Positions 1 through 8,089 of a stretch of 64,000 bases of DNA are shown here, one piece after another; position 1 is the stretch's first letter, and each line of letters begins with the position of its first letter. The notes beneath the pieces were generated by a model. It had not been told where the DNA came from, searched no databases, and was given only the letters and a program-made list of their open reading frames with translations. The translations under genes and the position numbers were made by a program. The stretch comes from Streptomyces iakyrus (lineage in GTDB: Bacteria; Actinomycetota; Actinomycetes; Streptomycetales; Streptomycetaceae), in the NCBI RefSeq assembly GCF_000717055.1, contig NZ_JNXI01000009.1, positions 124,001 through 188,000 of the forward strand. The letters are read 5' to 3'.

Positions 1-1
1 C

Positions 2-829
2 GGGATGCACTCCATCCACGGCCGCGCCCCCGCCATCGCCACGGGTCTGGCGAGCTCCCGCCGGGATCTGTCGGTGTGGGTCGTCACCGGTGACGGCGAC
101 GCGCTGTCCATCGGCGGCAACCACCTGATCCACGCGCTGCGCCGCAACGTCAACCTCAAGATCCTCCTCTTCAACAACCGGATCTACGGTCTGACCAAGG
201 GCCAGTACTCGCCGACCTCCGAGGTCGGGAAGATCACGAAGTCGACGCCGATGGGCTCGCTGGACGCGCCGTTCAACCCGGTGTCGCTGGCGATCGGCGC
301 GGAGGCCTCGTTCGTGGCGCGCACGGTCGACTCCGACCGCAAGCACCTCACCGAGGTGCTGCGCCAGGCCTCCGCCCACCAGGGCACGGCGCTGATCGAG
401 ATCTACCAGAACTGCAACATCTTCAACGACGGTGCCTTCGACGCCCTGAAGGACAAGCAGCAGGCCGAGGACGCCGTGATCCGGCTGGAGCACGGCAAGC
501 CCATCCGGTTCGGCGCGGACCTGGCCAAGGGGGTCGTGCGGGACCCGCTGACGGGTGATCTGAAGGTGGTCACGGTGACGCCGGACAACGAGGACCAGGT
601 GCTCGTCCACGACGCGCACTCCCCGTCCCCGACCACGGCGTTCGCGCTGTCGCGCCTCGCCGATCCGGACACGCTGCACCACACGCCGATCGGTGTCCTG
701 CGCTCCGTCGAGCGGCCCGTCTACGACACGCAGATGGCCGACCAGCTGGACACCGCGATCGAGCAGCACGGCAAGGGCGACCTGGGCGCGCTGCTGGCGG
801 GCGGCGACACCTGGACGGTCGTGGGCTGA
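2..829 (+). CDS. korB: 2-oxoacid:ferredoxin oxidoreductase subunit beta, 5'-truncated by window edge
   Basis: This is the C-terminal part (about 275 residues) of the thiamine-pyrophosphate-binding beta subunit that, with the alpha subunit KorA, decarboxylates 2-oxoglutarate or a similar 2-oxoacid to the acyl-CoA and reduces ferredoxin. The frame is open to the window edge, so the ATG at 5 is internal. The TPP/Mg signature is visible: GDGDALSIGGNH is followed about 30 residues later by LLFNNRIYGLTKGQYSPTS, which is typical of this family. The C-terminal half (EIYQNCNIFNDGAF onward) matches the actinobacterial KorB layout. korA should lie just outside the window. The family call is firm; 2-oxoglutarate as substrate is inferred from the usual actinobacterial gene. 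Confidence 0.93.
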   Translation, partial: GMHSIHGRAPAIATGLASSRRDLSVWVVTGDGDALSIGGNHLIHALRRNVNLKILLFNNRIYGLTKGQYSPTSEVGKITKSTPMGSLDAPFNPVSLAIGAEASFVARTVDSDRKHLTEVLRQASAHQGTALIEIYQNCNIFNDGAFDALKDKQQAEDAVIRLEHGKPIRFGADLAKGVVRDPLTGDLKVVTVTPDNEDQVLVHDAHSPSPTTAFALSRLADPDTLHHTPIGVLRSVERPVYDTQMADQLDTAIEQHGKGDLGALLAGGDTWTVVG

Positions 830-843
830 CCTGCCGGACACCC

Positions 844-883
844 GACGAGGCCCGGGGCGCTAGGACGCGGCCCGGGTCTCGTC
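844..883. terminator. Bidirectional terminator hairpin between korB and the HxlR gene
   Basis: GACGAGGCCCGGG (844-856) pairs with CCCGGGTCTCGTC (871-883), a 13-bp stem with one G-T pair and a 14-nt loop. It lies between the convergent genes, and its right arm falls inside the last codons of the HxlR gene (stop at 860-862), so the hairpin and coding sequence share bases. Confidence 0.75.
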
Positions 884-1240
884 ATAGGTCCGCCGCGCCT
901 TCTCCACGTCGTCCATGCGGTCGTGCGTCCACTGCGACAGGGCCCGCACCTGCTCGGCGGCCTCGCGGCCCAGGCCGGTGAGGGAGTAGTCGACGCGCGG
1001 CGGGATGACCGGCTTGGCGTCGCGGTGGACGAGTCCGTCCCGCTCCAGGGTCTGGAGGGTCTGCGTGAGCATCTTCTCGCTGACGCCCCGGCCGCCGTAG
1101 GCGCTGATCGCGCGGCGCAGTTCGCTGAACCGGTACGGGCGGTCCAGGAGCTCGATCAGGACGAGCACGCCCCAGCGGCTGGTCACGTGCTCCAGGACGA
1201 GCCGGTACGGGCACAGGGCTTCGTTGTCACTTACCGCCAT
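860..1240 (-). CDS. HxlR-family winged-helix regulator (quinone/redox-sensor type)
   Basis: A 126-residue single-domain HxlR regulator. The N-terminal cysteine (Cys10 in CPYRLVLEH) is followed by the family hallmark SRWGVLVLIELLDRPYRFSEL and SEKMLTQTLQTLERDGLV, the recognition helix and wing. Members such as YodB and QorR use this N-terminal cysteine to sense quinones or diamide and then release DNA. The gene is divergent from an NmrA/QorB-like oxidoreductase at 1332, the arrangement in which QorR-type repressors control a quinone reductase. An inverted repeat lies directly before its start. Redox sensing here is inferred from the cysteine and the neighbour. Confidence 0.9.
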   Translation of the reverse strand: MAVSDNEALCPYRLVLEHVTSRWGVLVLIELLDRPYRFSELRRAISAYGGRGVSEKMLTQTLQTLERDGLVHRDAKPVIPPRVDYSLTGLGREAAEQVRALSQWTHDRMDDVEKARRTYDETRAAS

Positions 1241-1243
1241 GCC

Positions 1244-1268
1244 AGTACCTTACTTCAAAGTGGGTACT
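1244..1268. promoter_or_regulatory. Candidate HxlR operator in the divergent promoter
   Basis: AGTACC (1244-1249) and GGTACT (1263-1268) form a perfect 6-bp inverted repeat with a 13-bp spacer. A second small palindrome, ACTTcaAAGT (1252-1261), lies almost exactly on the same centre. The element begins 4 bp before the HxlR start codon and about 65 bp before the divergent oxidoreductase, a good place to repress both. Binding by this HxlR protein is inference. Confidence 0.6.
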
Positions 1269-1331
1269 TTCCGATAGTTAGCGCATCTCCTAGGGTTAGT
1301 GCCAACGCACCCCACAAGGAGAGTCCTCACC

Positions 1332-2186
1332 ATGAGCATCGTCGTCACCGGAGCCACCGGGCACCTCGGCCGCCACGTCGTGGAGCAGCTGCTGGAGAAG
1401 GTCCCCGCCGAGCAGATCACCGCGGTCGTGCGCAATGCGGAGAAGGCCGCCGACTTCGCGGACCGCGGTGTGAAGATCGCCCTCGCCGACTACAACGACC
1501 CCGCCTCCTATGACAACCTCTTCTCCGCGGGCGACAAGGTGCTGCTGATCTCGGGCAACGAGTTCGACAAGGGCCGTGTGCAGCAGCACAAGGTCGTCAT
1601 CGACGCCGCCGAGGCCGCCGGTGTCGCCCTGCTCGCCTACACCAGCGCCCCCGGCACCCTGACCGCCGCGCTGGCGGACGACCACCGCGGCACCGAGGAG
1701 ATCCTGCTGGGCTCCGGCGTGCCCTACGCGCTGCTGCGCAACGGCTGGTACCACGAGAACTACACCGAGAACCTCGCCCCCGTGCTGGAGCACAACGCGG
1801 TCGTCGCCGCCGCCGGTGAGGGCAAGGTCTCCTCCGCCTCACGCGCCGACTACGCCGCTGCCGCCGTCGCCGTGCTGACCGGTGAGGGGCACGAGAACAA
1901 GACGTACGAGCTGGGCGGCGACACCCCCTGGAGCTTCGCCGAGTACGCGGCCGAGCTGAGCCGGCAGACCGGCAAGGACATCGCCTACAACGCCGTCTCC
2001 CCCGAAGCGCTCGCCGGCATCCTGACCGGTGCGGGCCTGCCCGAGCCGCTCGCGCAGATCCTCGCGGGCGTCGACGCCTCCATCGAGAAGGGCGAACTGG
2101 TCGTCTCCACCGGTGACCTGTCCCGCCTGACCGGCCGACCGACCACCCCGCTAGCCGACGCCATCGCCGCCGCGCTCAAGGGCTGA
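1332..2186 (+). CDS. NmrA/QorB-like NAD(P)H-binding quinone oxidoreductase
   Basis: A 284-residue atypical short-chain dehydrogenase. The N-terminal nucleotide-binding motif is VTGATGHLGRHVVEQLL, and the length equals that of the QorB/YtfG quinone reductases (about 286 residues). HHRGTEEILLGSGVPYALLRNGWYHEN-type sequence around residues 115-140 is typical of NmrA-like members, split here as DDHRGTEEILL and LLRNGWYHENY. The ATG at 1332 is chosen because AAGGAG (1316-1321) sits at good spacing; an in-frame ATG at 1299 lacks this. It is divergent from the HxlR gene, so it probably detoxifies quinones under redox control. Substrate is inferred. Confidence 0.88.
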   Translation: MSIVVTGATGHLGRHVVEQLLEKVPAEQITAVVRNAEKAADFADRGVKIALADYNDPASYDNLFSAGDKVLLISGNEFDKGRVQQHKVVIDAAEAAGVALLAYTSAPGTLTAALADDHRGTEEILLGSGVPYALLRNGWYHENYTENLAPVLEHNAVVAAAGEGKVSSASRADYAAAAVAVLTGEGHENKTYELGGDTPWSFAEYAAELSRQTGKDIAYNAVSPEALAGILTGAGLPEPLAQILAGVDASIEKGELVVSTGDLSRLTGRPTTPLADAIAAALKG

Positions 2187-2204
2187 CGCTCCCCCGCGTC
2201 ACAC

Positions 2205-2257
2205 CACCCCCGAACTGTCATGACCGTATGCCGATACGGACATGACAGCCGGGGGTG
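2205..2257 (+). terminator. Long stem-loop terminator after the NmrA-like gene
   Basis: Nested arms CACCCCCG/CGGGGGTG (2205-2212 with 2250-2257), CTGTCATG/CATGACAG (2215-2222 with 2241-2248) and CCGTAT/ATACGG (2224-2229 with 2234-2239) close on a GCCG tetraloop. The 22 pairs are interrupted only by a small bulge and one A-A mismatch. It lies between the oxidoreductase stop and the RarD start. Confidence 0.7.
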
Positions 2258-2310
2258 CCCGGCGTTACCGTCGTGAACGCGGACGCACGCCAGGCACGAA
2301 GGAGGGGCAC

Positions 2311-3324
2311 GTGACCGGCAAGCCGAGGGGTGAGCGGCACATAGGACTGCTGAACGGCTTCGCGGCCTACGGGATGTGGGGCCTGGTCCCCCTGTTCTGG
2401 CCCCTGCTGAAGCCGGCCGGCGCGATGGAGATCCTGGCCCACCGGATGGTCTGGTCGCTGGTCTTCGTAGCCGCCGCCCTGCTGGTGCTGCGCCGCTGGG
2501 CCTGGGCCGGCGAGCTGCTGCGGCAGCCGCGCAAGCTGGCGCTGATCACCGTCGCCGCGGCGGTCATCACCGTCAACTGGGGCCTGTACATCTGGTCCGT
2601 GAACTCCGGGCACGTCGTCGAGGCCTCGCTCGGGTACTTCATCAACCCGCTGGTCACCATCGCGATGGGCGTGCTGCTGCTGAAGGAGCGGCTGCGGTCG
2701 GCGCAGTGGGCGGCGGTCGGGACCGGCGGCGTCGCGGTCGTCGTGCTGACGGTCGGCTACGGGCAGCCGCCGTGGATCTCGCTCTGCCTGGCGTTCTCCT
2801 TCGCCACGTACGGGCTGGTCAAGAAGAAGGTGGGCCTCGGCGGCATCGAGTCGCTGGCCGCCGAGACGGCGATCCAGTTCCTGCCCGCGCTCGGCTTCCT
2901 GGTGTGGCTCTCAACGCGCGGCGACTCCACCTTCGCGGCCGAGGGCGCGGGGCACGCGGCGCTGCTCGCCTCGGCCGGCATCGTCACCGCGCTGCCCCTG
3001 GTCTGCTTCGGCGCCGCCGCCATCCGCGTGCCCCTGTCCACGATTGGCCTGCTCCAGTACCTGACGCCGGTCTTTCAGTTCCTGCTCGGCGTCCTCTACT
3101 TCCACGAGGAGATGCCGCCGGAGCGCTGGGCCGGATTCGCGCTGGTGTGGCTGGCGTTGACGCTGCTCACCTGGGACGCCTTGCGCACCGCCCGCCGGGC
3201 CTCCCGCACGCTCACCAACGAGATCAGCGTGCCCAGCACGACCAGGGCGACCGGCACGGTCAGTGCCGCGCGGAACGCCGAGAGCGTGGCCTGCGGGCCG
3301 GACCCGGTGGACGCCAGGCCGTAG
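2311..3324 (+). CDS. rarD: RarD-like EamA-family permease
   Basis: An integral membrane protein with about ten hydrophobic helices arranged as two EamA repeats, of the drug/metabolite transporter superfamily. FAAYGMWGLVPLFWPLL near the N-terminus and NWGLYIWSVNSGHVVEASLGY are hallmark stretches of RarD proteins. GTG at 2311 follows GGAGGGG at the right spacing, giving 337 residues; an upstream ATG at 2242 would add a polar stretch and lacks a site. The RarD-like sequence ends near TWDALRTARRA (about 3195). The remaining 40 or so residues are read from the antisense of the neighbouring MFS remnant, so the C-terminus looks acquired by deletion. The exported substrate is unknown. Confidence 0.85.
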   Translation: MTGKPRGERHIGLLNGFAAYGMWGLVPLFWPLLKPAGAMEILAHRMVWSLVFVAAALLVLRRWAWAGELLRQPRKLALITVAAAVITVNWGLYIWSVNSGHVVEASLGYFINPLVTIAMGVLLLKERLRSAQWAAVGTGGVAVVVLTVGYGQPPWISLCLAFSFATYGLVKKKVGLGGIESLAAETAIQFLPALGFLVWLSTRGDSTFAAEGAGHAALLASAGIVTALPLVCFGAAAIRVPLSTIGLLQYLTPVFQFLLGVLYFHEEMPPERWAGFALVWLALTLLTWDALRTARRASRTLTNEISVPSTTRATGTVSAARNAESVACGPDPVDARP

Positions 3325-3650
3325 ACCGCCGTCACCGCCGAGATACCGATCGCGGAGCCGAACTGGGTGGCCGTGGTCAGCAGCCCGCCCGCCAGACCCT
3401 GCTCCGACTCGTCCACGCCGTCCGTCGCCGCGATGGTCAGCGGCCCGTAGGCCAGGGCGAACGCGAGACCGCTCAGCAGCAGGGTCGGGAACATCATGGC
3501 GTAGGACCAGTCCATGCCGACCGGCAGGAACAGCGCGTAGGAGGCCACGGCCAGGAGGAAGCCGCCGGCGATCACCCGGGCGTTGCCGAAGCGGGTGACC
3601 AGTCGGGGCGTGAGCGTCGGCGCGAGGACGGCGTCGATACGGAAGAGCAC
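3096..3650 (-). pseudogene. Truncated MFS (DHA2-like) transporter, C-terminal remnant
   Basis: The frame encodes the last third of an MFS drug-exporter-like protein: transmembrane stretches around VIAGGFLLAVASYALFLPVG and MFPTLLLSGLAFALAYGPL, then QGLAGGLLTTATQFGSAIG, typical of helices 11-14 of DHA2 members. Homologous-looking sequence (LLLVLFRIDAVLAPTL) continues upstream of the GTG at 3650 to about 3700, then runs into the CGNR gene in another frame with no start and none of the first eight or so helices. At the other end, after VSVREARRAVRK (about 3195), the frame enters antisense of rarD. Both ends missing makes this a pseudogene. Confidence 0.75.
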
Positions 3651-3711
3651 CAGGAGGAGATCGCGCAGGCCCGGACCGCGTACGACACCCGTGCGGCCGA
3701 GGCCGCGGAGG

Positions 3712-4335
3712 CTACGGCTTCGTAGGGGCGCGGCGGGCGCGGTGCGCCCGGACCTTCTCGCGGTTCCCGCAGTGCTCCATCGCGCACCAGCGGCGGCGGC
3801 CCGGCCGGGAGGTGTCGACGAACAGCAGGTGGCAGTTGTGGGCGCCGCACTCGCGGATCCGGTCGGCGTAGGGCCCGGTGAACAGGTCGATCGCGTCGCG
3901 GGCGACGGTCGCGAGGAGCTGGGTACCGGTGGCGCCCGTGGCCCAGGAGCGGGTGCCGTCGGGCCCGATGCGGGCGACCAGGGGCGGCGCGGCCGCGGCG
4001 GCGTTGACGACGTCCAGGTGGGAAGCCCGCAGGGGGCGGCCGTGGGCTCGGTCGGCCGCCAGGAGGAACACGGCGTCGCGCAGGATGCGCGCCCGCTCCA
4101 GCTCCCCGGGGGAGACGGTGAGGTCCAGCCCGTCCGGCAGCCGGCTCAGCCCGGCCCAGGTGACCAGGTCGGACGGTTCGTGCAGCACTTCCCAGCGGGC
4201 GAAGAGGCCGGGGCCGCCCGTCGTCGTCAGCTCCAGGCACAGGGCGCCGGGGTCGAAACGGTAGGGCTTGCCCTCGCCCGAGACCAGGATCAGACCGGGC
4301 GTGCGATCCGGCGTTTCCCCGGCGCGTCCACTCAT
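3712..4335 (-). CDS. CGNR zinc-finger / ABATE-domain regulator
   Basis: A 207-residue protein with an N-terminal ABATE (stress-induced regulator) region starting near PYRFDPGALCLELTTT, and a C-terminal CGNR zinc finger. The four cysteines lie in ECGAHNCHLLF and RRWCAMEHCGNREK (about residues 163-193), with the name-giving CGNR intact. These proteins are thought to act as DNA-binding regulators. It is divergent from a VOC-family gene, and the 21-bp gap between their start codons is almost wholly a palindrome, so autoregulation and control of the neighbour are likely but inferred. Confidence 0.9.
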   Translation of the reverse strand: MSGRAGETPDRTPGLILVSGEGKPYRFDPGALCLELTTTGGPGLFARWEVLHEPSDLVTWAGLSRLPDGLDLTVSPGELERARILRDAVFLLAADRAHGRPLRASHLDVVNAAAAAPPLVARIGPDGTRSWATGATGTQLLATVARDAIDLFTGPYADRIRECGAHNCHLLFVDTSRPGRRRWCAMEHCGNREKVRAHRARRAPTKP

Positions 4336-4336
4336 C

Positions 4337-4355
4337 TAACCAGTATAAGTGGTTA
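4337..4355. promoter_or_regulatory. Palindromic operator/promoter shared by CGNR and VOC genes
   Basis: TAACCA (4337-4342) and TGGTTA (4350-4355) form a perfect inverted repeat around GTATAAG. It fills the intergenic space between start codons at 4335 (-) and 4357 (+). A -10-like TATAAG (4344-4349) on the + strand and TTATAC on the - strand lie inside it, about 7-13 nt before each start codon, so both transcripts may be leaderless. Confidence 0.65.
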
Positions 4356-4356
4356 C

Positions 4357-4830
4357 ATGACGCAGACACCCGCATCACCGGCTCCCGTGCACTGGAAGCT
4401 CGTCGTCGACGCGAACGATCCGCACGCCCAGGCCGACTTCTGGGCCGCCGCCCTGCGCTACGAGGTCGAGGACAACAGCGCCCTCATCCAGAAGCTGCTC
4501 GGCTTCGGCGCTCTGCCGGAGGAGGCCACGGTCGAGTTCCACGGCCGCCGCGCCTTCCGGGACCTGATCGCCGTACGGCACCCCGAGGACTCCTTCGACG
4601 AGGAGAGCGGGACCGGGCTGGGGCGGCGGCTGCTGTTCCAGCGGGTGCCGGAGGCGAAGACGGTCAAGAACCGGCTGCACCTCGACCTGCACCCGGGCGA
4701 GGGGCGGCGCGAGGAGGAGGTCGCCCGGCTGGAGGGGCTCGGGGCGAGCGCGCTGCGGCGGGTGAAGGAGCCGGGCGGCGAGTGGGTGGTGATGGCGGAC
4801 CCGGAGGGAAACGAGTTCTGCGTGCAATGA
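4357..4830 (+). CDS. VOC (glyoxalase/bleomycin-resistance-like) family protein
   Basis: A 157-residue protein of the vicinal oxygen chelate fold. The first beta-alpha-beta unit reads VHWKLVVDANDPHAQADFWAAALRYE, and the second half ends VVMADPEGNEFCVQ, the common C-terminal signature of glyoxalase-like proteins. NRLHLDLH in the middle supplies a metal-type histidine. The ATG at 4357 begins right after the shared operator with no Shine-Dalgarno sequence, consistent with a leaderless transcript. The reaction catalysed cannot be read from the sequence. Confidence 0.85.
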   Translation: MTQTPASPAPVHWKLVVDANDPHAQADFWAAALRYEVEDNSALIQKLLGFGALPEEATVEFHGRRAFRDLIAVRHPEDSFDEESGTGLGRRLLFQRVPEAKTVKNRLHLDLHPGEGRREEEVARLEGLGASALRRVKEPGGEWVVMADPEGNEFCVQ

Positions 4831-4859
4831 CAGGCGCTCCGGAGCCCTGCGCTCCGTAA

Positions 4860-5933
<1,074 letters not shown>

Positions 5934-5948
5934 TCCCCGGCACAGCGC

Positions 5949-7400
5949 CTACTGGTTGCGGGCGCGTTCGGTGAGGCGGCCCATGCGGGCGCGGGCCGAC
6001 TCCAGCTGCTCGACCTCCTCGGCGGCCGGGCCGTCCTCGGCGGCAAGCTCCGTCCACAGGCCGATCAGGTCGCGTCCCAGCTCCAGCCCGAGCGCCGGGT
6101 CGCGTACCGCGCGCCAGGCGGTGGCCGCGCTCTCCACGTTGCCGAAGGCGGCCTCCGGGTCGCCGGCCCGGCGGCGGGCACCGGCCAGGTCCAGCGACAG
6201 CCGGAAGGCGCGGAGCGGGTCGCCCGCCAAGTAGGCGATGTACGCCGTGAGTTCGCCCAGCCGGAGCACCTCCGGGTGCTCCGGCCCGAGCGTCGCGGAC
6301 GCCTGCACGAGGGTCTGCTCCGCCAGCCCGGACGCCGCTTCGATCCTGCCCTCCTTCACCGCCTCGTTGATCCGCGCGATCGGCTCCGCGAGCAGCGCGG
6401 GGGCGGCGGGATCGCCCGGGGCGGTGAGGGGTTCGTCCCCGAGCACGGCCTCCGCGACGGCGTCGAAGCCGCGCGGAGGCGTGGGCTTGGGGTCGGGGTC
6501 GGCGGCGATCAGGGCGTCCTCGGGGACCGGTGCGGGCCGCGGAGCCGGCTGGGCCTCGGGAACCGGGAGCGGCCTCGCGTCCATGGGCGGAGGCGGGCCG
6601 AACTCGCCCGTGGGCGGAGCTACGGTGCCGGGCGGCGTCCCCGCGCCCGGGGCCGGCGGCGTGTCTTCCGGCGCGGCCCCGGCCCGATCCGGCACGGCGC
6701 GCAGCTCGAACGTCGGTACTACTCCGTCGGCCGGCTGCGGCTCGGGCACGGCCCGCAGCGGAAACGTCGGGGTCGCGCCGCGGCCGGACTCCGGCGTGGG
6801 ACGCAGCACGTGCGTGGCACTGTCGCCGCGCGGGCGTTGCGGCTCGGGCGGGGCCGTGGCCTCGCTCCGGGCGTGCTGCGGCTCGGGGGGCGTACGGGTG
6901 GCGTCGCCGCGGGCGGGCTGCGGCCCCGGAGGCGTACGGGTTGCCTCGCCGCGGGCGGGCTGCGGCCCCGGAGGCGTACGGGTTGCCTCGCCGCGGGCGG
7001 GCTGCGGCCCCGGAGGCGTACGGGTTGCCTCGCCTCGCGCGTGCCGCTGCGGCTCCGGCGGGGCCGTGGCGACCGGCTCGGCCGTGAAGTGGCTGGAGCC
7101 GTCCGGATCGACCTGGAGCGGTACGACGTAGCCGATGCGCTCGTCGCGGATCGTGGCGAGGACGGGGTGGCCCGTGGCGAGGGCGATGTGGTGGAGGCGG
7201 TTCAGGACGGCCCGCTGGATCTCCTCACCGGGAGCGGCGAAGACCGGGACACCACCGACCGAGGCGCCGTCGGACACCCCGGTGACCCCTCCCACGTCCG
7301 TGCCGGGCCCGGGGACATGGACGTCGATCGGCGCCGCCGGGGTCGCCGCGTGTGCGGCCTGCTTCTGTTCCCGCTTCTTCTCGCGGCTGAGTCGCGACAT
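5949..7400 (-). CDS. Proline-rich repeat protein with C-terminal TPR-like region
   Basis: A 483-residue protein of unknown function. The N-terminus is short and basic (MSRLSREKKREQKQ), followed by a conserved-looking block (EEIQRAVLNRLHHIALATGHPV, shown in part) at about residues 58-100. Residues 115-300 are a low-complexity Pro/Ala/Arg linker with three perfect copies and several degenerate copies of a 14-residue unit, RGEATRTPPGPQPA. Residues 330-483 are helical and resemble tetratricopeptide repeats. No signal peptide or membrane helix is evident. It is divergent from the ParA-like gene at 7560, which may be functionally linked. No function is proposed. Confidence 0.75.
   Translation of the reverse strand: MSRLSREKKREQKQAAHAATPAAPIDVHVPGPGTDVGGVTGVSDGASVGGVPVFAAPGEEIQRAVLNRLHHIALATGHPVLATIRDERIGYVVPLQVDPDGSSHFTAEPVATAPPEPQRHARGEATRTPPGPQPARGEATRTPPGPQPARGEATRTPPGPQPARGDATRTPPEPQHARSEATAPPEPQRPRGDSATHVLRPTPESGRGATPTFPLRAVPEPQPADGVVPTFELRAVPDRAGAAPEDTPPAPGAGTPPGTVAPPTGEFGPPPPMDARPLPVPEAQPAPRPAPVPEDALIAADPDPKPTPPRGFDAVAEAVLGDEPLTAPGDPAAPALLAEPIARINEAVKEGRIEAASGLAEQTLVQASATLGPEHPEVLRLGELTAYIAYLAGDPLRAFRLSLDLAGARRRAGDPEAAFGNVESAATAWRAVRDPALGLELGRDLIGLWTELAAEDGPAAEEVEQLESARARMGRLTERARNQ
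6909..7034. repeat. Three perfect 42-bp tandem repeats inside the proline-rich gene
   Basis: Copies lie at 6909-6950, 6951-6992 and 6993-7034, all beginning GCGGGCGGGCTGCGGCCCCG. Degenerate copies flank them on both sides (about 6830-6908 and 7035-7065). The unit is 14 codons, so copy-number change keeps the frame. Confidence 0.95.
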
Positions 7401-7559
7401 CGTCCCCTCACTGGGCGTCGTACACCTACTGTCGAGTGTGTCCGCTCGCCCCCGTTTCTCACGTCACCACGGTGTCACAGGCTCGTCCCAAGGGACGCCG
7501 GCCCCGGCACGGTCGTTACCGAGGGCATGAAGACCGGGCGTACGAGGGAGGAGAGGGGC

Positions 7560-8063
7560 ATGCACACAGGCATGCGACAGGGGCCGGAGATCTGGCTGCG
7601 CGGCCCGGTGACCAGCCCGGAGCCGGGGCCGCCGGAGCCCGCGCACGCCCATGCCGCGGCGCGGCGCTTCTCCTGGGTCGGCCTGCACGGCGGCGCGGGC
7701 GTCTCCACGCTCGCCGCTGTCTACGGCGGCCATGACAGCGGCCGGTCCTGGCCCGGGCCCGGCGATCCCCCGTCGGTGCTGCTGGTCGCGCGGACGCACG
7801 CGGCCGGGCTGGACAGGGCCGCCGGGGCGGTGGAGATCTTCCGGCGCGGCCAGGCTCCGCCGGGGCTCGATCTGGACGCGATCGTCCTCGTGGCGGACGC
7901 CCCGGGCCGGCTGCCGCGTCCGCTCGCCCAGCGGGTCAGGTCGCTGGAGTCGGTCATCGACGTCTACCGCGTGCCGTGGGTGCCGTCCTGGCGCCTCGGT
8001 GAACTGGGCCGCCCGCCGCGCGAGACGGAAGCCCTGGCCCGGCTGACGGGAGCGGCACGCTGA
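7560..8063 (+). CDS. Small ParA/MinD-like protein with degenerate P-loop, function unknown
   Basis: A 167-residue protein. After a Pro-rich N-terminus comes [20 protein letters not shown] (about residues 37-56), which looks like a MinD/ParA deviant Walker A but with valine where the lysine should be. [15 protein letters not shown] and [18 protein letters not shown] follow, recalling the switch regions of that fold. I think it belongs to a Streptomyces family of unknown function (possibly DUF6668), from memory only. ATG 7560 is chosen for the AGGAG 7 nt upstream; ATG 7527 in frame is an alternative. The stop overlaps the region where the amidase begins, suggesting one operon. Confidence 0.65.
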   Translation: MHTGMRQGPEIWLRGPVTSPEPGPPEPAHAHAAARRFSWVGLHGGAGVSTLAAVYGGHDSGRSWPGPGDPPSVLLVARTHAAGLDRAAGAVEIFRRGQAPPGLDLDAIVLVADAPGRLPRPLAQRVRSLESVIDVYRVPWVPSWRLGELGRPPRETEALARLTGAAR

Positions 8064-8089
8064 CGACCCAGGGCGTCCACCTGTCGGCC

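Noticed and set aside
3583..4356. An N-terminal extension of the VOC gene running across the CGNR gene
   Set aside because: It is antisense to the CGNR gene; the VOC fold starts at ATG 4357.
6909..7034. Regular repeats that might suggest a CRISPR array
   Set aside because: Copies are directly adjacent without spacers and lie in frame in a coding gene.
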